A stretch of 64,000 nt of DNA from NCBI GenBank assembly GCA_023401595.1, contig JAEXDQ010000024.1:1-64000 (forward strand). The letters are read 5' to 3'. The position numbers were made by a program, and so were the translations under genes. Below, piece by piece: positions 1 through 8,609 of the stretch. The notes under the pieces are model-generated. The model was not told where the DNA came from. It searched no databases and worked only from the letters and a program-made list of their open reading frames with translations. How positions within the stretch are numbered: the first letter of the stretch is position 1; the number at the start of each line of letters is the position of its first letter. The stretch is from Spirochaetota bacterium (GTDB taxonomy: Bacteria > Spirochaetota > Spirochaetia > Sphaerochaetales > Sphaerochaetaceae).

Positions 1-264
1 GACACTGGCGTTGGCGGACCATTTGTCGTTGGAATCAAGATTACCGGTAGCCTTGAAATTGACAGTCCACAGACCATTCTCGTCGGCGATCTTCATGACC
101 AGTTTCGCTTCTTCAGTCTTCCATGCGGTGATCGTAGGATCGGCGCCTTCAGCGAAAGTAAACTTATACCCCTGTCTGAAACGACCACTGAATGTAGGAG
201 CAGCCGTCAGGCTGACCACTACCAACAGAACCAACGCAAGAGTCGCAACAAATTTCTTGTTCAT
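1..264 (-). CDS. Exported protein, N-terminal part only (runs off window edge)
   Basis: This frame is open from an ATG at 264-262 to the window edge, giving 88 residues. The first about 22 residues are a classical signal peptide: basic MNKK, then a hydrophobic leucine/valine stretch, then an SLTAAPTFS cleavage region. The rest is polar, with aromatic alternation (GRFRQGYKFTF, NGLWTVNFKATG) like the first strands of a beta-rich periplasmic or outer-membrane protein. A GGAG ribosome binding site lies 9 nt before the ATG. I do not recognise the family. The C-terminal part lies outside the window, so no function can be assigned. Confidence 0.6.
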   Translation of the reverse strand, partial: MNKKFVATLALVLLVVVSLTAAPTFSGRFRQGYKFTFAEGADPTITAWKTEEAKLVMKIADENGLWTVNFKATGNLDSNDKWSANASV

Positions 265-315
265 GACCTTTTTCTCCATATTTGCGTGAGATTAATTTGT
301 AATTCCAGTATGGGC

Positions 316-343
316 AGTATATATGGGTGTATGATGAACAAAA
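316..343 (-). promoter_or_regulatory. Candidate sigma-70 promoter for the exported protein at 1-264
   Basis: Read on the minus strand there is TTTTGT at 343-338, a 16-nt spacer, and TATACT at 321-316, about 50 nt upstream of the start codon. The surrounding 265-529 interval is AT-rich and holds no gene. The -10 match is good and the -35 is weak. Confidence 0.3.
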
Positions 344-529
344 TTTGTGACGAATGTGGATTAGCATGAACGTTCAGTATGGAATATGGAGAAAATAAGG
401 AAGCATGTGATTGTTGTGTGTGTTTTGCCTGAATAAATCTGGATTATGTAGGAAACATGAAGGTTACAGACACTTTGAATCGTTTTGTCAGATTTCTTTC
501 GATATAAAATCAATCAAAAATCTATATTG

Positions 530-1081
530 TTAAAGTATCAGTTCCATAATGATATTCCCATCAAACCCCTTGATGGTAAAACATCGTTCTTCATATATCA
601 TGTAAGATGGCGTATATCCCCCCTTCGGCAGGGACACCGACCCCGGATTGAGCAGGACATAGGCTCCGCGGTTTTCCGCTACCGGAATGTGCGTATGACC
701 GTGCAGGAGGATGTCTCCTTTCTTGAGCGGAGGAAGATTGTCCTCATTGAACACATGTCCGTGGGTCATGAAAATCATCCGCCCTTCGAGTTCTGGGAGA
801 AAGATTACGCTGTAGTCCGCCATTACAGGAAAGGCAAGAACCATCTGGTCGACTTCCGCTTCACAATTTCCACGTACACAAAGTACATCCTCCGAATGTG
901 CGTTGAGTAACGCGATTACTTTCTTTGGGCCATATTCCCTGGGCAGGTCGTTGCGAGGTCCATGGTAGAGCAGATCCCCCAACAAAACCAGTCGTTCAGC
1001 CTGTTCCTTCCGATATGTCTCCATCAGTTTTTCCGCATAGTACGAAGAACCGTGGATGTCTGAAGCAATCATGATTTTCAT
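530..1081 (-). CDS. yfcE: YfcE-family metallophosphoesterase
   Basis: This is a 183-residue cytoplasmic phosphodiesterase of the calcineurin-like YfcE/MJ0936 family, which uses two metal ions to cleave phosphodiesters; E. coli YfcE acts on model substrates and its physiological substrate is unknown. The metal-ligand set is complete: D8 and H10 (SDIHG), D36 (LLGDLL), N72 (RGNCE), H107 (THGH) and H128/H130 (HGHTH). The length matches the family (about 180). An upstream in-frame GTG would add 12 residues, but the conserved MKIMIASDIHG begins at the ATG at 1081, which I prefer although no strong ribosome binding site is visible. It lies downstream of copA on the same strand, 136 bp away, and is probably independent. 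Confidence 0.85.
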   Translation of the reverse strand: MKIMIASDIHGSSYYAEKLMETYRKEQAERLVLLGDLLYHGPRNDLPREYGPKKVIALLNAHSEDVLCVRGNCEAEVDQMVLAFPVMADYSVIFLPELEGRMIFMTHGHVFNEDNLPPLKKGDILLHGHTHIPVAENRGAYVLLNPGSVSLPKGGYTPSYMIYEERCFTIKGFDGNIIMELIL

Positions 1082-1217
1082 GCAGACAGTATAAAGATAA
1101 AACGAAAGCGTTTCCACTGCTTGTCCGCCAGCCTTTGTCGCTTTGCGCCGCGAACCATATGGGACGGCCTCTGGCTTCTCGACGACCTCCGGCCAGACAC
1201 TGATATGACAAGGTGCG

Positions 1218-3557
1218 CTATTCTTTTCTGACCGTGTCCTTCACAAGGGACGTCGTGCCCCTTTCCGGCTTGAATCGGTTGAGCCTCAATGCGTTCAATA
1301 CGACGGACACTGACGAAAGCGACATGGCCAAAGCCGCCAGCATCGGATTGAGCAAGGGGCCGCCGAACAACGTCAGGATTCCCGCTGCGACGGGGATCCC
1401 CAAGGTGTTGTAGAAGAACGCCCAGAAAAGATTCTCCTTGATGTTCCGCATCGTCGCTTTGCTCAGATGCACCGCTGTGGCGAGATCTGCGAGACTGCTC
1501 CGTACCAGAACGACATCGGCCGATTCAATGGCGACATCCGTGCCGCTGCCGATGGCGATTCCGACATCGGCGTTTGTCAGGGCGGGAGCGTCGTTGATTC
1601 CATCGCCGACCATGGCTACGACCCGCCGGCGCCCCGGCTCGGTATTCTTGCCGTCCCGCACCTGTAGGCTTGCGATGGTTTCGGCTTTCTGCCCCGGCAA
1701 TACCCCGGCGATCACCTCATTGACTCCGACCTTCTTGCCAATCGCTTTCGCGGTCGTTTCGTTGTCTCCGGTCAGCATGACGGTATGGATACCTTCGCGT
1801 CTGAAGCCTTCGACGACCTTCTGGCTCTCTTCCTTGAGCGTGTCGGCGACTGCGATGATTCCCAGCGCGTGCCCCTCGTCTGAGACCAGCAACGGGGTTT
1901 TTCCCTCTGTAGCGAACCCCTGGGCAGTTTCTGCAAGCGTGTTGAACACGGAAGTCGCCCTGTCGATCCCGACCTGCTCCAGCAGGGCTTGGTTTCCCAG
2001 ATACAACGTCCGGCCCTGTACGTTTGCCTTGATACCCTTGCCGGGGATTGCCTTGAACTCCGCGACGGGAGACAGCTCCAACCCCAGCTCCTTCGCACGT
2101 CCTACTATTGCCGATGCCAACGGATGCTCGCTACCCGCTTCCGCCGAAGCCGCCAAAGCGAGGAGCGTGACGTCATCAACCGTATCCGAAAGAGTGACGA
2201 TATCGGTGACCTGCGGTTTGCCGGTGGTCAGCGTCCCGGTCTTGTCGAACACGATCGTATCGACCTTCCGCAGCTGTTCCAGCGCCGACGCCTGTCTGAA
2301 CAGGATGCCGTAACTCGCCCCCTTCCCGGTACCGACCATGATAGCGATCGGCGTCGCGAGCCCCAATGCGCAAGGGCAGGCGATAACCAATACCGAAACC
2401 GCCGCGGTAATGGCGAAATTGAAGGTATGTCCGGCGAGCATCCATGCAATGAACGTGATCAGTGCGATTCCCATGACGACCGGGACGAAGTACCCCGACA
2501 CAGTGTCGGCGGCGCGTGCTATGGGCGCCTTCGACCCCTGCGCCTCCTGTACCATGCGGATGATCTGGGACAAGGCCGTATCCTTGCCTACCTTGCTCGC
2601 CCGGTACTTGATCGCCCCTGTCCCGTTGATGGTCGCTCCGAACACCTCGCTGCCAGCCGCCTTCTCGACCGGGATGCTTTCTCCGGTAAGCATGCTTTCA
2701 TCCATGGAGGTCAGTCCTTCCGTTACGACTCCATCTACGGGGAGTCGTTCTCCCGGACGAACTACAATGATATCCCCTACGACGACTTGTTCTGCGGGAA
2801 TGACAAGCTCTCCGCCGTTTCTTACCACCGTCGCAGTAGCGGGCGCAAGCGCCATGAGTTTTCGTATCGCCTCGCCGGTCCGACCTTTTGACCGGGTTTC
2901 GAGGTATTTGCCTACCATTACCAAAGTGATGATCGTCGCCGTTCCCTCAAAATACAGGCTTTGGTGGACGGCCATATGGTTGCCGTTGGCGATCTGCGAT
3001 ACTCCCCACAGGCTATAGAGAAAGCTCGCCGTAGTCCCTACGGCGACCAAAGAATCCATGTTCGGCTTCAACCGGAACAGGTTGGGATATCCCTTGGTAT
3101 AGAATGTATAACCGCAGAACATGACCGGAACGCACAAGGCCAACTGAACGATCGCGAAAGCGAGCGGATGGACATGCGGTGAAATGAAGGCGGGAAGGGG
3201 CAGCCCCCCCGAGGACATGAAGACCATCGGGCCCATCGCGATATACAGCAACGGTACAGTCAAGGAGATGGCGGCGGTCAACCGTATCTTCTGGCTTTTT
3301 TCCCTCTGCTCCTTGCGTTCTCTTTCCGCGTCCTCATCGGCCGCAGTCTGTTCAATCAACGTGAATCCCGCACGTTCGACGGCTTGCCGGATTCTTTCAA
3401 GACCCAACTGCTTCTCATCGTAGGTCATTACGGCCTGTTCCGTCGCGATATTCACTTCGGCGGTCACCATTCCCGGGAGTTTCTTCAAGGAGCGTTCGAC
3501 CGCCGCGCTACAAGCGGCGCAGCTCATGCCGCCGATTCCTACGACAAGTTTCTTCAT
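1218..3557 (-). CDS. copA: Copper-exporting P1B-type ATPase CopA
   Basis: This 779-residue inner-membrane ATPase pumps Cu(I) out of the cytoplasm. An N-terminal heavy-metal-associated domain carries GMSCAAC (C13, C16). Transmembrane segments follow, then the actuator motif TGES (291-294), the intramembrane metal-binding CPC (394-396), the phosphorylation motif DKTGT (438-442), an SEHP motif in the nucleotide-binding domain, and GDGINDAP near the C-terminus. The CPC class and single N-terminal HMA domain fit CopA rather than ZntA. The start ATG abuts the stop codon of copZ (3558), so the two are translationally coupled. The length is normal and all catalytic residues are present. Confidence 0.95.
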   Translation of the reverse strand: MKKLVVGIGGMSCAACSAAVERSLKKLPGMVTAEVNIATEQAVMTYDEKQLGLERIRQAVERAGFTLIEQTAADEDAERERKEQREKSQKIRLTAAISLTVPLLYIAMGPMVFMSSGGLPLPAFISPHVHPLAFAIVQLALCVPVMFCGYTFYTKGYPNLFRLKPNMDSLVAVGTTASFLYSLWGVSQIANGNHMAVHQSLYFEGTATIITLVMVGKYLETRSKGRTGEAIRKLMALAPATATVVRNGGELVIPAEQVVVGDIIVVRPGERLPVDGVVTEGLTSMDESMLTGESIPVEKAAGSEVFGATINGTGAIKYRASKVGKDTALSQIIRMVQEAQGSKAPIARAADTVSGYFVPVVMGIALITFIAWMLAGHTFNFAITAAVSVLVIACPCALGLATPIAIMVGTGKGASYGILFRQASALEQLRKVDTIVFDKTGTLTTGKPQVTDIVTLSDTVDDVTLLALAASAEAGSEHPLASAIVGRAKELGLELSPVAEFKAIPGKGIKANVQGRTLYLGNQALLEQVGIDRATSVFNTLAETAQGFATEGKTPLLVSDEGHALGIIAVADTLKEESQKVVEGFRREGIHTVMLTGDNETTAKAIGKKVGVNEVIAGVLPGQKAETIASLQVRDGKNTEPGRRRVVAMVGDGINDAPALTNADVGIAIGSGTDVAIESADVVLVRSSLADLATAVHLSKATMRNIKENLFWAFFYNTLGIPVAAGILTLFGGPLLNPMLAALAMSLSSVSVVLNALRLNRFKPERGTTSLVKDTVRKE

Positions 3558-3761
3558 TTACTTCACCACTTCATAACCGATATCGTCGATCAGCGTCTCG
3601 ATTTCAAAGATGTCAAGATTGTCGTCGTGGGTGACGACGACGTTGCCGGTTTTCGCATCAGCGGTACAATCTTGAACACCTTTCTGGTTCTTGACGGCCT
3701 TGCATACACGCTCTTCACAGTGGTGGCAGCTCATCCCTTTCGTTTGGATGGTAGTTTTCAT
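3558..3761 (-). CDS. copZ: Copper chaperone CopZ
   Basis: This 67-residue ferredoxin-fold heavy-metal-associated domain has the Cu(I)-binding motif GMSCHHC near the N-terminus. CopZ proteins carry Cu(I) to the HMA domain of CopA or to a copper-responsive repressor. The start at 3761 is chosen because AAGGAG lies 8-9 nt upstream; an upstream in-frame ATG at 3797 would add a His-containing extension but lacks such a site. It is the first gene of a copZ-copA operon. No CsoR or CopY gene is visible nearby, so the regulator is not in this window. Confidence 0.92.
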   Translation of the reverse strand: MKTTIQTKGMSCHHCEERVCKAVKNQKGVQDCTADAKTGNVVVTHDDNLDIFEIETLIDDIGYEVVK

Positions 3762-3970
3762 GATATCGTTCTCCTTCGCATGGGCATGGCTCTCCACCCT
3801 TGGACAAGGCGGTCGCCGTGCCGTTCTGGCCTGTGGATTTCATAGGGCTGGAGGAGGCGAGGTTCACCATAGACGATGCATTGTGAAAATCTTCCTTCTC
3901 CAACCACATATACTATACAAAGAATATGCGTCGGCGGATAGTGTTAGGAAAGGGAAACTTTTATGATATT
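3762..3970. other. Upstream region of copZA, no gene
   Basis: This is the leader of the copZA operon. It has an AT-rich patch on the minus strand (TTTGTATAGTATATG near 3909-3925) that could hold the -10 element. I see no convincing open frame and no clear operator palindrome. Confidence 0.3.
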
Positions 3971-4078
3971 TCAGCCGCTGGCCCTGATTTGGAAACCGAT
4001 CCCGTACGCCAGTCGGAAAGAAATCGTCGCCCAGTGGATGGGCGGCCCAGGGCGGACGCTAGGTGGAGCTAGCGCATA
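3971..4078 (-). pseudogene. Possible C-terminal remnant of an outer-membrane beta-barrel gene
   Basis: On the minus strand a 35-codon frame bounded upstream by TGA (4081-4079) ends at TGA (3973-3971). Its last residues read WATISFRLAYGIGFQIRASG, alternating polar and hydrophobic like a final barrel strand and resembling the end of the intact barrel protein at 43774-45579 (YRFSICLRYGIDL). There is no start codon or ribosome binding site. An inverted repeat GCTAG/CTAGC lies inside. This is a short and speculative match. Confidence 0.2.
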
Positions 4079-4353
4079 TCAGGCTCGCATATTTTTATGT
4101 ACCAGATTCCTTGGGGGGCTTGCGCCGCCTGTCTTCCATATGGATGTCATAGTATAATTCGTCATAAAGTAAATAAATGACGCATCGCATAACCAGGTTC
4201 GCAACTTTTTTCGCAAGGGTCTTCTCCATTTTGTGAAACTTATTTTAAGAAATTTGTTGCTAAAATCCAAGCCACGATATAACATTTTATTAGGTTTCCA
4301 TCCGGACTCCTTTCCGGAGGGTGCCCGACAGGGACACCTGGGGAGGGGACGGC

Positions 4354-4899
4354 ATGGAGAAAAACGGGCTGTCAAAGAAAAAGAAGCTGCTGCTGTGTCT
4401 GATATTCGTTCTGTGTGCTCAAGGGTGTCTGTTCAGTCAGACATTCTGGACGGACGAGAGTTACATGTTCTTCTATGTTTACTTCTACGGTGAGATGTGG
4501 TTGGATCCCTGTCAGTCTACACAGCATGTGACGAACCAGAGGACCGGGGCCGGTGTTTCATCTGTCGTCAATACCCCGGGAGAGTTTTCATGCGCGACGT
4601 TACGTTTTAAGAACTGCGGACAATTGAAGGGCGGGCATTTCCGTATCACGAGGGTGAGGGGGGCATTCGTGTCGAATGGTGGAAGTAGTCGGTTGCCCTA
4701 TGCGCTGCGGATGTCCGTAGGTAGTGGGGCCTCCTCTCGTGAGGTCCTCAGCAAAAAAGAGGGGCCGTATGTCTCAGAGCTTTTTCTGCTCTCGGGAGAG
4801 GTCGCGACCTTCTCCGTCATTCTGGATCCGGTGGACTACAACATGGCGGCCTGCGGCAGTTATTCGGAGGAGATCAAGGTGGAGATGATGGGGCGATGA
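4354..4899 (+). CDS. Exported beta-sandwich-like protein 1 of a four-gene cluster
   Basis: This 181-residue protein has a basic N-terminus (KNGLSKKKK), a hydrophobic leader (LLLCLIFVLCAQGCLF) and a probable cleavage site near SQ-T. The C-terminus reads CGSYSEEIKVEMMGR, a G-x-Y followed by an alternating strand, the pattern that closes spore-coat-U and chaperone-usher pilin domains. The start at 4354 is chosen for its GGGGAGGGG site 6 nt upstream; an ATG at 4321 has none. The stop overlaps the next start (ATGA, 4896-4899). I do not recognise an exact family. Location outside the cytoplasm is well supported, a structural surface role is inference. Confidence 0.7.
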   Translation: MEKNGLSKKKKLLLCLIFVLCAQGCLFSQTFWTDESYMFFYVYFYGEMWLDPCQSTQHVTNQRTGAGVSSVVNTPGEFSCATLRFKNCGQLKGGHFRITRVRGAFVSNGGSSRLPYALRMSVGSGASSREVLSKKEGPYVSELFLLSGEVATFSVILDPVDYNMAACGSYSEEIKVEMMGR

Positions 4900-5492
4900 A
4901 ACATCAGAGAACGATCGTTGTGGTCATGTTCCTTCTGTGCGTCTTATCTCTCCTACATGCGTAGGAGCTGTCGAAAACGGTTGGCGGCGCATATGCGAAT
5001 GTCTCAGTACGGGCGGCAGGTGTCGTTGTCTCTTCGGAGGAAAACAATGGCAGATATCCCGGCGTTGACGGAGGAATCGTCAAGGCAGGTCAGGAAAGGG
5101 TGACTAAGTTCCGCATGCCGGTGAAACTCCAGAAAATCCGTGTCGATTTCTATGGTCAACGTTTCACAGTCGTCATCAACGCGACGCCGTTTATTTGTTC
5201 GGTTCCGGGAAGCTGGGATAGCGAAGAATACGTACTTTGGATCAAGACATTCGGTACATACCGGCGTATCGGAAACTCCGGGGGGGCCCCCATGAAATCC
5301 ATAGACCGGAAATTAGTCAAAATAACTACAAATCAAACCGTTCCAATCACACCTGTTGAGGCCACTGGTGGAAATGAGGGCACATGCTATATGGAACTCT
5401 ATTTTTTTAAGAACGATAAACTCCAACTACCCCCCGATAAGATTTCCGGAAAGTATATGGCGACGGTCAATGTTCGCGTGGAAGGATTATGA
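4896..5492 (+). pseudogene. Exported beta-sandwich-like protein 2, interrupted by an amber codon after the signal peptide
   Basis: The ATG at 4896 overlaps the previous stop. It opens 22 codons of clean signal peptide (MKHQRTIVVVMFLLC, then VLSLLHA), then meets TAG at 4962-4964. The same frame continues without a stop for 175 more codons to 5492, giving ELSKTVGGAYANVSVRAAG and ending GKYMATVNVRVEGL, the same G-x-Y closing strand as its neighbours. The most economical ancestor is CAG to TAG, because HA|Q is an ideal signal peptidase site. The downstream frame has no good internal start with a leader, so as written no exported product is made unless the amber codon is read through. Confidence 0.7.
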
Positions 5493-6004
5493 TGAAAATA
5501 GCCATACTATGGACGTCGTTGCTTCTTCTGTCCGTGGCCTCGCCTGTGGGGAGCTATCCGGTGCAGGACGCCCGGTGTCTGTCGGTCGTGGGGTTTGTGG
5601 AACCTTCCGCATCCCTTGGATTGGTTATCGAGGACATAGACCAGCTGTCTCCATTCGAAGACAGGGGTCGCCTTGTATCAGAAGGGCTGCAGATCGGCAC
5701 TTGGTCGGTATCGTGCAATTGTGAACGGATTCTCCTCAGATGTGTCCACGATGACTTGCGACCTGTAGACCCAGAGGGTGCGACAATACCGTTTGAGGTG
5801 TGCTTGACGACCGATTCCTGCCGGATTGAAAAAGTGGCGAAGGAATGTTTCCTCCTTTGTTCGTTTGCAGAAGCAGGCGTCCATGTGGCGGATTCTCCTG
5901 TAGCCGTCCGTATCCCTGAAACATGGTATAGGGATGTTGAGCCGGATTCTCTTAAAACCGGGCGGTATCGCCTGGACATCGCCCTGATCGTGGAGACGTA
6001 CTAA
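5489..6004 (+). CDS. Exported beta-sandwich-like protein 3 of the cluster
   Basis: This 171-residue protein has a signal peptide (MMKIAILWTSLLLLSVASP, cleavage near VGS-YPV). It has several cysteines (SCNCERILLRC, CLTTDSC, ECFLLC) that could pair in the periplasm. The C-terminus TGRYRLDIALIVETY has the G-x-Y-x-x-x-I pattern shared by the cluster. The start overlaps the stop of gene 2 (ATGA), implying co-translation from one mRNA. The family is not recognised. The resemblance to SCPU/pilin domains is restricted to the closing strand and the exported, cysteine-bearing character. Confidence 0.7.
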   Translation: MMKIAILWTSLLLLSVASPVGSYPVQDARCLSVVGFVEPSASLGLVIEDIDQLSPFEDRGRLVSEGLQIGTWSVSCNCERILLRCVHDDLRPVDPEGATIPFEVCLTTDSCRIEKVAKECFLLCSFAEAGVHVADSPVAVRIPETWYRDVEPDSLKTGRYRLDIALIVETY

Positions 6005-6013
6005 GGAGCTGAT

Positions 6014-7300
6014 ATGCGCCGACGCCTGTTTTTCATTGTCGTTTTCGCCTGTATGGTTTCTATCGCGTTCTGCGCTCCGTTCGTTTCGGTCTCGTTTTTC
6101 CAGGAAGGCGGTTCCTTTTCGATAGATCTGTCACGGTCGGCGACCCTGTCCGACGGCAAGGCTTCAGGACGCGTCCTGTTCACGGCCCCCGGTACGACCC
6201 GCGTAGGAGAACTTTTCATACAGACCTCCGGTTCCGAGGTTGCTTCCGTGGAGGTTTCGGTCGTTCCCGCGTCACTGAAGGGCTTCTTGTTCTCATCCGC
6301 CAAATTCCCTTGGAGTGAACATCCTTGCGTGTTCACGATGCGGGTGAGAACGTGCGGGGATTCCGGGGAATATGAGACCTTGAATACTTGGAGCGCAGTC
6401 AAGATGGACGGATTCATCCGTTTGTCGGACTATGAGGCGCTGTTTCAAACCTCATCCTCCATCGTCGACGGTTCTGAACTATGCGTTCGGATCCCCTCGT
6501 CGGATTTCGGGAAGCTCTCCTGCGACTTCGCCTTGACGGCGTTGGAAGCGCAAGAGCCAAACGTTCCGTCTGACGATTATTCCTTTGACTTCATCATCAC
6601 GGTGCGGGCGCTGGACGTATCTGGGAACTTGTTGGAGCAGACCATTCAGACGGTGCATTGCCAAGGGTATCTGGACACGGCCCCTTTGGACGCGCGTTTC
6701 ACATTCTCTGTTGAACCGACGGCCCTTTGTCAATCGTATCCGTTGTCGGATCCCCATGTCACATCCGAGTGGGGACAAGTGGCGGCGGTCTCGTTCCGGT
6801 CGGCGTCCTTCGTCGTCACGAAAGCCTATGGCGATCTCTCGAATGGAGACGGCTGTCCCTTCGCCATTGCGCTCGGGACGGATTCCGGTTGCGTTTCCAC
6901 GGCTCCGTTCGAGTTCATCCGCCGGGACGGTTCATACAATGCCGGTACGTCCATCCCGTTCTCTATACGGCTCGTCCCTGATATGACGACGGCGGCCGTC
7001 GCACACGGATTGGAAGCCAAGGGCTTGCCGGTGAGGACTTCTGATATCAGAGGCGAGCTTGGGTCCTATTCCTGCATGGTCGATGTACCGACATTCGGGG
7101 GCGGAACCCGTTTCGTAGTCGTCCCGGCGGTCGTTGGACGTGTCCTTGATGGAAACGGTTCGATGATCGGACATTGGGGGTGGTCCGGGGCGCTCGAGAT
7201 CTGTCTGCCGACGGAGGTCTTGGAGGATGTCGCTCGTCGGCGGGTCGTTGCAGGCCGGTATCGTGCGGATATCTATGTCTGCGTGATATCCCGCCTTTGA
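6014..7300 (+). CDS. Exported beta-sandwich-like protein 4 (large, probably two-domain)
   Basis: This 428-residue protein has a signal peptide (MRRRLFFIVVFACMVSIAFC-A) and an AAGGAG ribosome binding site 6 nt upstream of ATG. It ends AGRYRADIYVCVISRL, again the G-x-Y closing strand. A second similar strand pattern lies mid-protein (about residues 185-205, YSFDFIITVRALDVSG), so it may contain two sandwich domains. As the last and largest gene of the cluster it could be the tip or adhesin-type member, by analogy with pilus operons, but no usher or chaperone gene is present here. It is followed by a tRNA gene about 130 bp downstream. Confidence 0.7.
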   Translation: MRRRLFFIVVFACMVSIAFCAPFVSVSFFQEGGSFSIDLSRSATLSDGKASGRVLFTAPGTTRVGELFIQTSGSEVASVEVSVVPASLKGFLFSSAKFPWSEHPCVFTMRVRTCGDSGEYETLNTWSAVKMDGFIRLSDYEALFQTSSSIVDGSELCVRIPSSDFGKLSCDFALTALEAQEPNVPSDDYSFDFIITVRALDVSGNLLEQTIQTVHCQGYLDTAPLDARFTFSVEPTALCQSYPLSDPHVTSEWGQVAAVSFRSASFVVTKAYGDLSNGDGCPFAIALGTDSGCVSTAPFEFIRRDGSYNAGTSIPFSIRLVPDMTTAAVAHGLEAKGLPVRTSDIRGELGSYSCMVDVPTFGGGTRFVVVPAVVGRVLDGNGSMIGHWGWSGALEICLPTEVLEDVARRRVVAGRYRADIYVCVISRL

Positions 7301-7369
7301 TATGCTGAATTCTGGTTTCTCAATAGGGGCTGTAGGAACGAGGCGCAAGGAGTTTTTTCCGCAACCCAC

Positions 7370-7398
7370 TAGACAGAAGGGCGATGTTATGGTAATGT
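7370..7398 (+). promoter_or_regulatory. Candidate promoter of tRNA-Val(GAC)
   Basis: TAGACA (7370-7375), 17-nt spacer, TAATGT (7393-7398), placing the start near 7405, about 23 nt before the mature tRNA 5' end. Confidence 0.4.
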
Positions 7399-7402
7399 GC
7401 TA

Positions 7403-7423
7403 CTCGCTAGCGCAACTAGCGAG
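7403..7423 (+). other. Perfect hairpin in the 5' leader of the tRNA
   Basis: CTCGCTAG, loop CGCAA, CTAGCGAG: an 8-bp perfect stem ending 4 nt before the first tRNA base. It would form in the precursor leader next to the RNase P cleavage site. Confidence 0.5.
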
Positions 7424-7427
7424 AATC

Positions 7428-7499
7428 GGGCTCGTAACTCAGTGGGAGAGTATCACCTTGACATGGTGGGAGTCGTTGGTTCAAATCCAATCGAGCCCA
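7428..7499 (+). tRNA. tRNA-Val (anticodon GAC)
   Basis: A complete cloverleaf: acceptor GGGCTCG with CGAGCCC, D stem ACTC/GAGT, anticodon stem TCACC/GGTGG with loop TTGACAT (anticodon GAC, reading GUC/GUU valine codons), T stem GTTGG/CCAAT with loop TTCAAAT, discriminator A. The CCA end is not encoded. It is a single-gene unit with its own promoter-like sequence and terminator. The second valine tRNA (CAC) is at 59176. Confidence 0.95.
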
Positions 7500-7502
7500 A
7501 AA

Positions 7503-7542
7503 AGCAACTGGTCGTATAGATGACGGCCGGTTGCTTTTTTTT
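7503..7542 (+). terminator. Intrinsic terminator of tRNA-Val(GAC)
   Basis: AGCAACTGGTCGT pairs with ACGGCCGGTTGCT (two G-U pairs) around a short loop and runs into eight Ts. Confidence 0.85.
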
Positions 7543-7594
7543 ATCGTGAAAAAGTATTTTAAGGTTCATTCTCCGAAAGCCCCTTGCCATAGGT

Positions 7595-7627
7595 AATAGC
7601 CGTACAATAGCCGTACAATAGCCGTAC
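7595..7627 (+). repeat. Three perfect 11-bp tandem copies
   Basis: AATAGCCGTAC occurs three times in direct succession, about 85 bp upstream of the GNAT gene and just after the tRNA terminator. Copy-number slippage could alter spacing in the acetyltransferase leader. Confidence 0.9.
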
Positions 7628-7713
7628 AATTGCCGGTTCGATGGTTTTTCTTGCAAATTTCCTTCAAGTGCTACAGAATTGCGACACAATATATCGAAAA
7701 AGCGGGGACTGCT

Positions 7714-8568
7714 ATGGCGTTCGTCAAATTGCGAGAATCGGACAGGAACCGGATCTTGGAATACATTTCCATGGAACCCGAATACAATCTGTTCATGTAC
7801 GGCGATATTGAGAACTTCGGAGTCGACCATGACCCTGTGGAAGTCTTTGCGGATGAACGCATGGTCTCCTTCAATACCGGTGAAATCCGATGGGAATGCC
7901 TCGTGCTGCGGTATCGGGACTATTATATCATCTATAGCCGTAGTGATGTCTATGACGCGGCTTCGTTGTCGGAATTTCTGTTGCAGCAACCGAAGGTCGA
8001 AAGCGTGAGCGGCAAGGGCAAGTTGGTGGAACGCCTCATGCCGTACTTCCCGGGCGGTACCTACAGGCCGACCTACCTCAGCCGATGCAATGAACTGAAA
8101 TACGCGGTTCCGGTCGACCGGCTGGCGGCTGACGGTTATCTACTCCGCAGGCTTGAAGCGGCCGACGCCCAGACCGTCCTGGAGCTTCTTGTGCGGATCG
8201 AGGAATTTTCACCAGCTTTCCGGGGCAAGGACATGGACGAGGAGCGCAAGGCGATCGGTCGAGACCTGACGCTCTCCGGCATGGGATACGGAGCCTTCCA
8301 TGCCGGGGCGCTTGTCGCTTGCGCCAAGACCAGCGGGCAGAACAGTCTTGGAGCCGTGATCGTAGGCGTCGCGACCCTGCCCGAACATCGTCGGCGCGGA
8401 CTGGCGAGCGCCTGTGTCGCGGAGATCTGCCGCGTCAATTTTGAGGCGGGAAGGCGGTTTCTCAGCTTGTTCTACGACAACCCGGAGGCCGGGAAGGTCT
8501 ACCGCAGGCTTGGTTTCGTCGAAATGGGTATCTGGGGGATGCTGCAGTTCCAGCCCGACGGTCGGTAG
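7714..8568 (+). CDS. GNAT-family N-acetyltransferase
   Basis: This 284-residue cytoplasmic protein has a C-terminal GNAT acetyl-CoA site. VIVGVATLPEHRRRGLASACV (quoted in two parts: VIVGVATLPE, then HRRRGLASACV) matches the strand-4 and pyrophosphate-binding Q/RxxGxG/A segment, and FLSLFYDNPEAGKVYRRLGF is the closing motif. The first about 130 residues form a second, less conserved domain, as in the two-domain GNAT family that includes FR47-like proteins. The start at 7714 (MAFVKLRESD) is chosen because it begins the conserved region and has a weak GGGGA upstream. The substrate cannot be read from sequence. Confidence 0.8.
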   Translation: MAFVKLRESDRNRILEYISMEPEYNLFMYGDIENFGVDHDPVEVFADERMVSFNTGEIRWECLVLRYRDYYIIYSRSDVYDAASLSEFLLQQPKVESVSGKGKLVERLMPYFPGGTYRPTYLSRCNELKYAVPVDRLAADGYLLRRLEAADAQTVLELLVRIEEFSPAFRGKDMDEERKAIGRDLTLSGMGYGAFHAGALVACAKTSGQNSLGAVIVGVATLPEHRRRGLASACVAEICRVNFEAGRRFLSLFYDNPEAGKVYRRLGFVEMGIWGMLQFQPDGR

Positions 8569-8609
8569 ACGGGAGCCGTCGATACGGTAGTCGGCCAGGT
8601 TCGAGGAAT

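Noticed and set aside
1213..3423. Several plus-strand frames opposite copA
   Set aside because: They are shadows of the GC-rich ATPase gene. They have no leaders or motifs.
4896..5492. TAG recoded as an amino acid, explaining ambers in this gene and in ibrA
   Set aside because: Many intact genes of the window end with TAG (for example at 18187, 19803, 23753, 43746 and 52980) at family-typical lengths, so TAG is a normal stop.
4354..7300. Complete chaperone-usher pilus operon
   Set aside because: No usher or periplasmic chaperone is encoded within the window; only the closing-strand pattern supports a pilin link.
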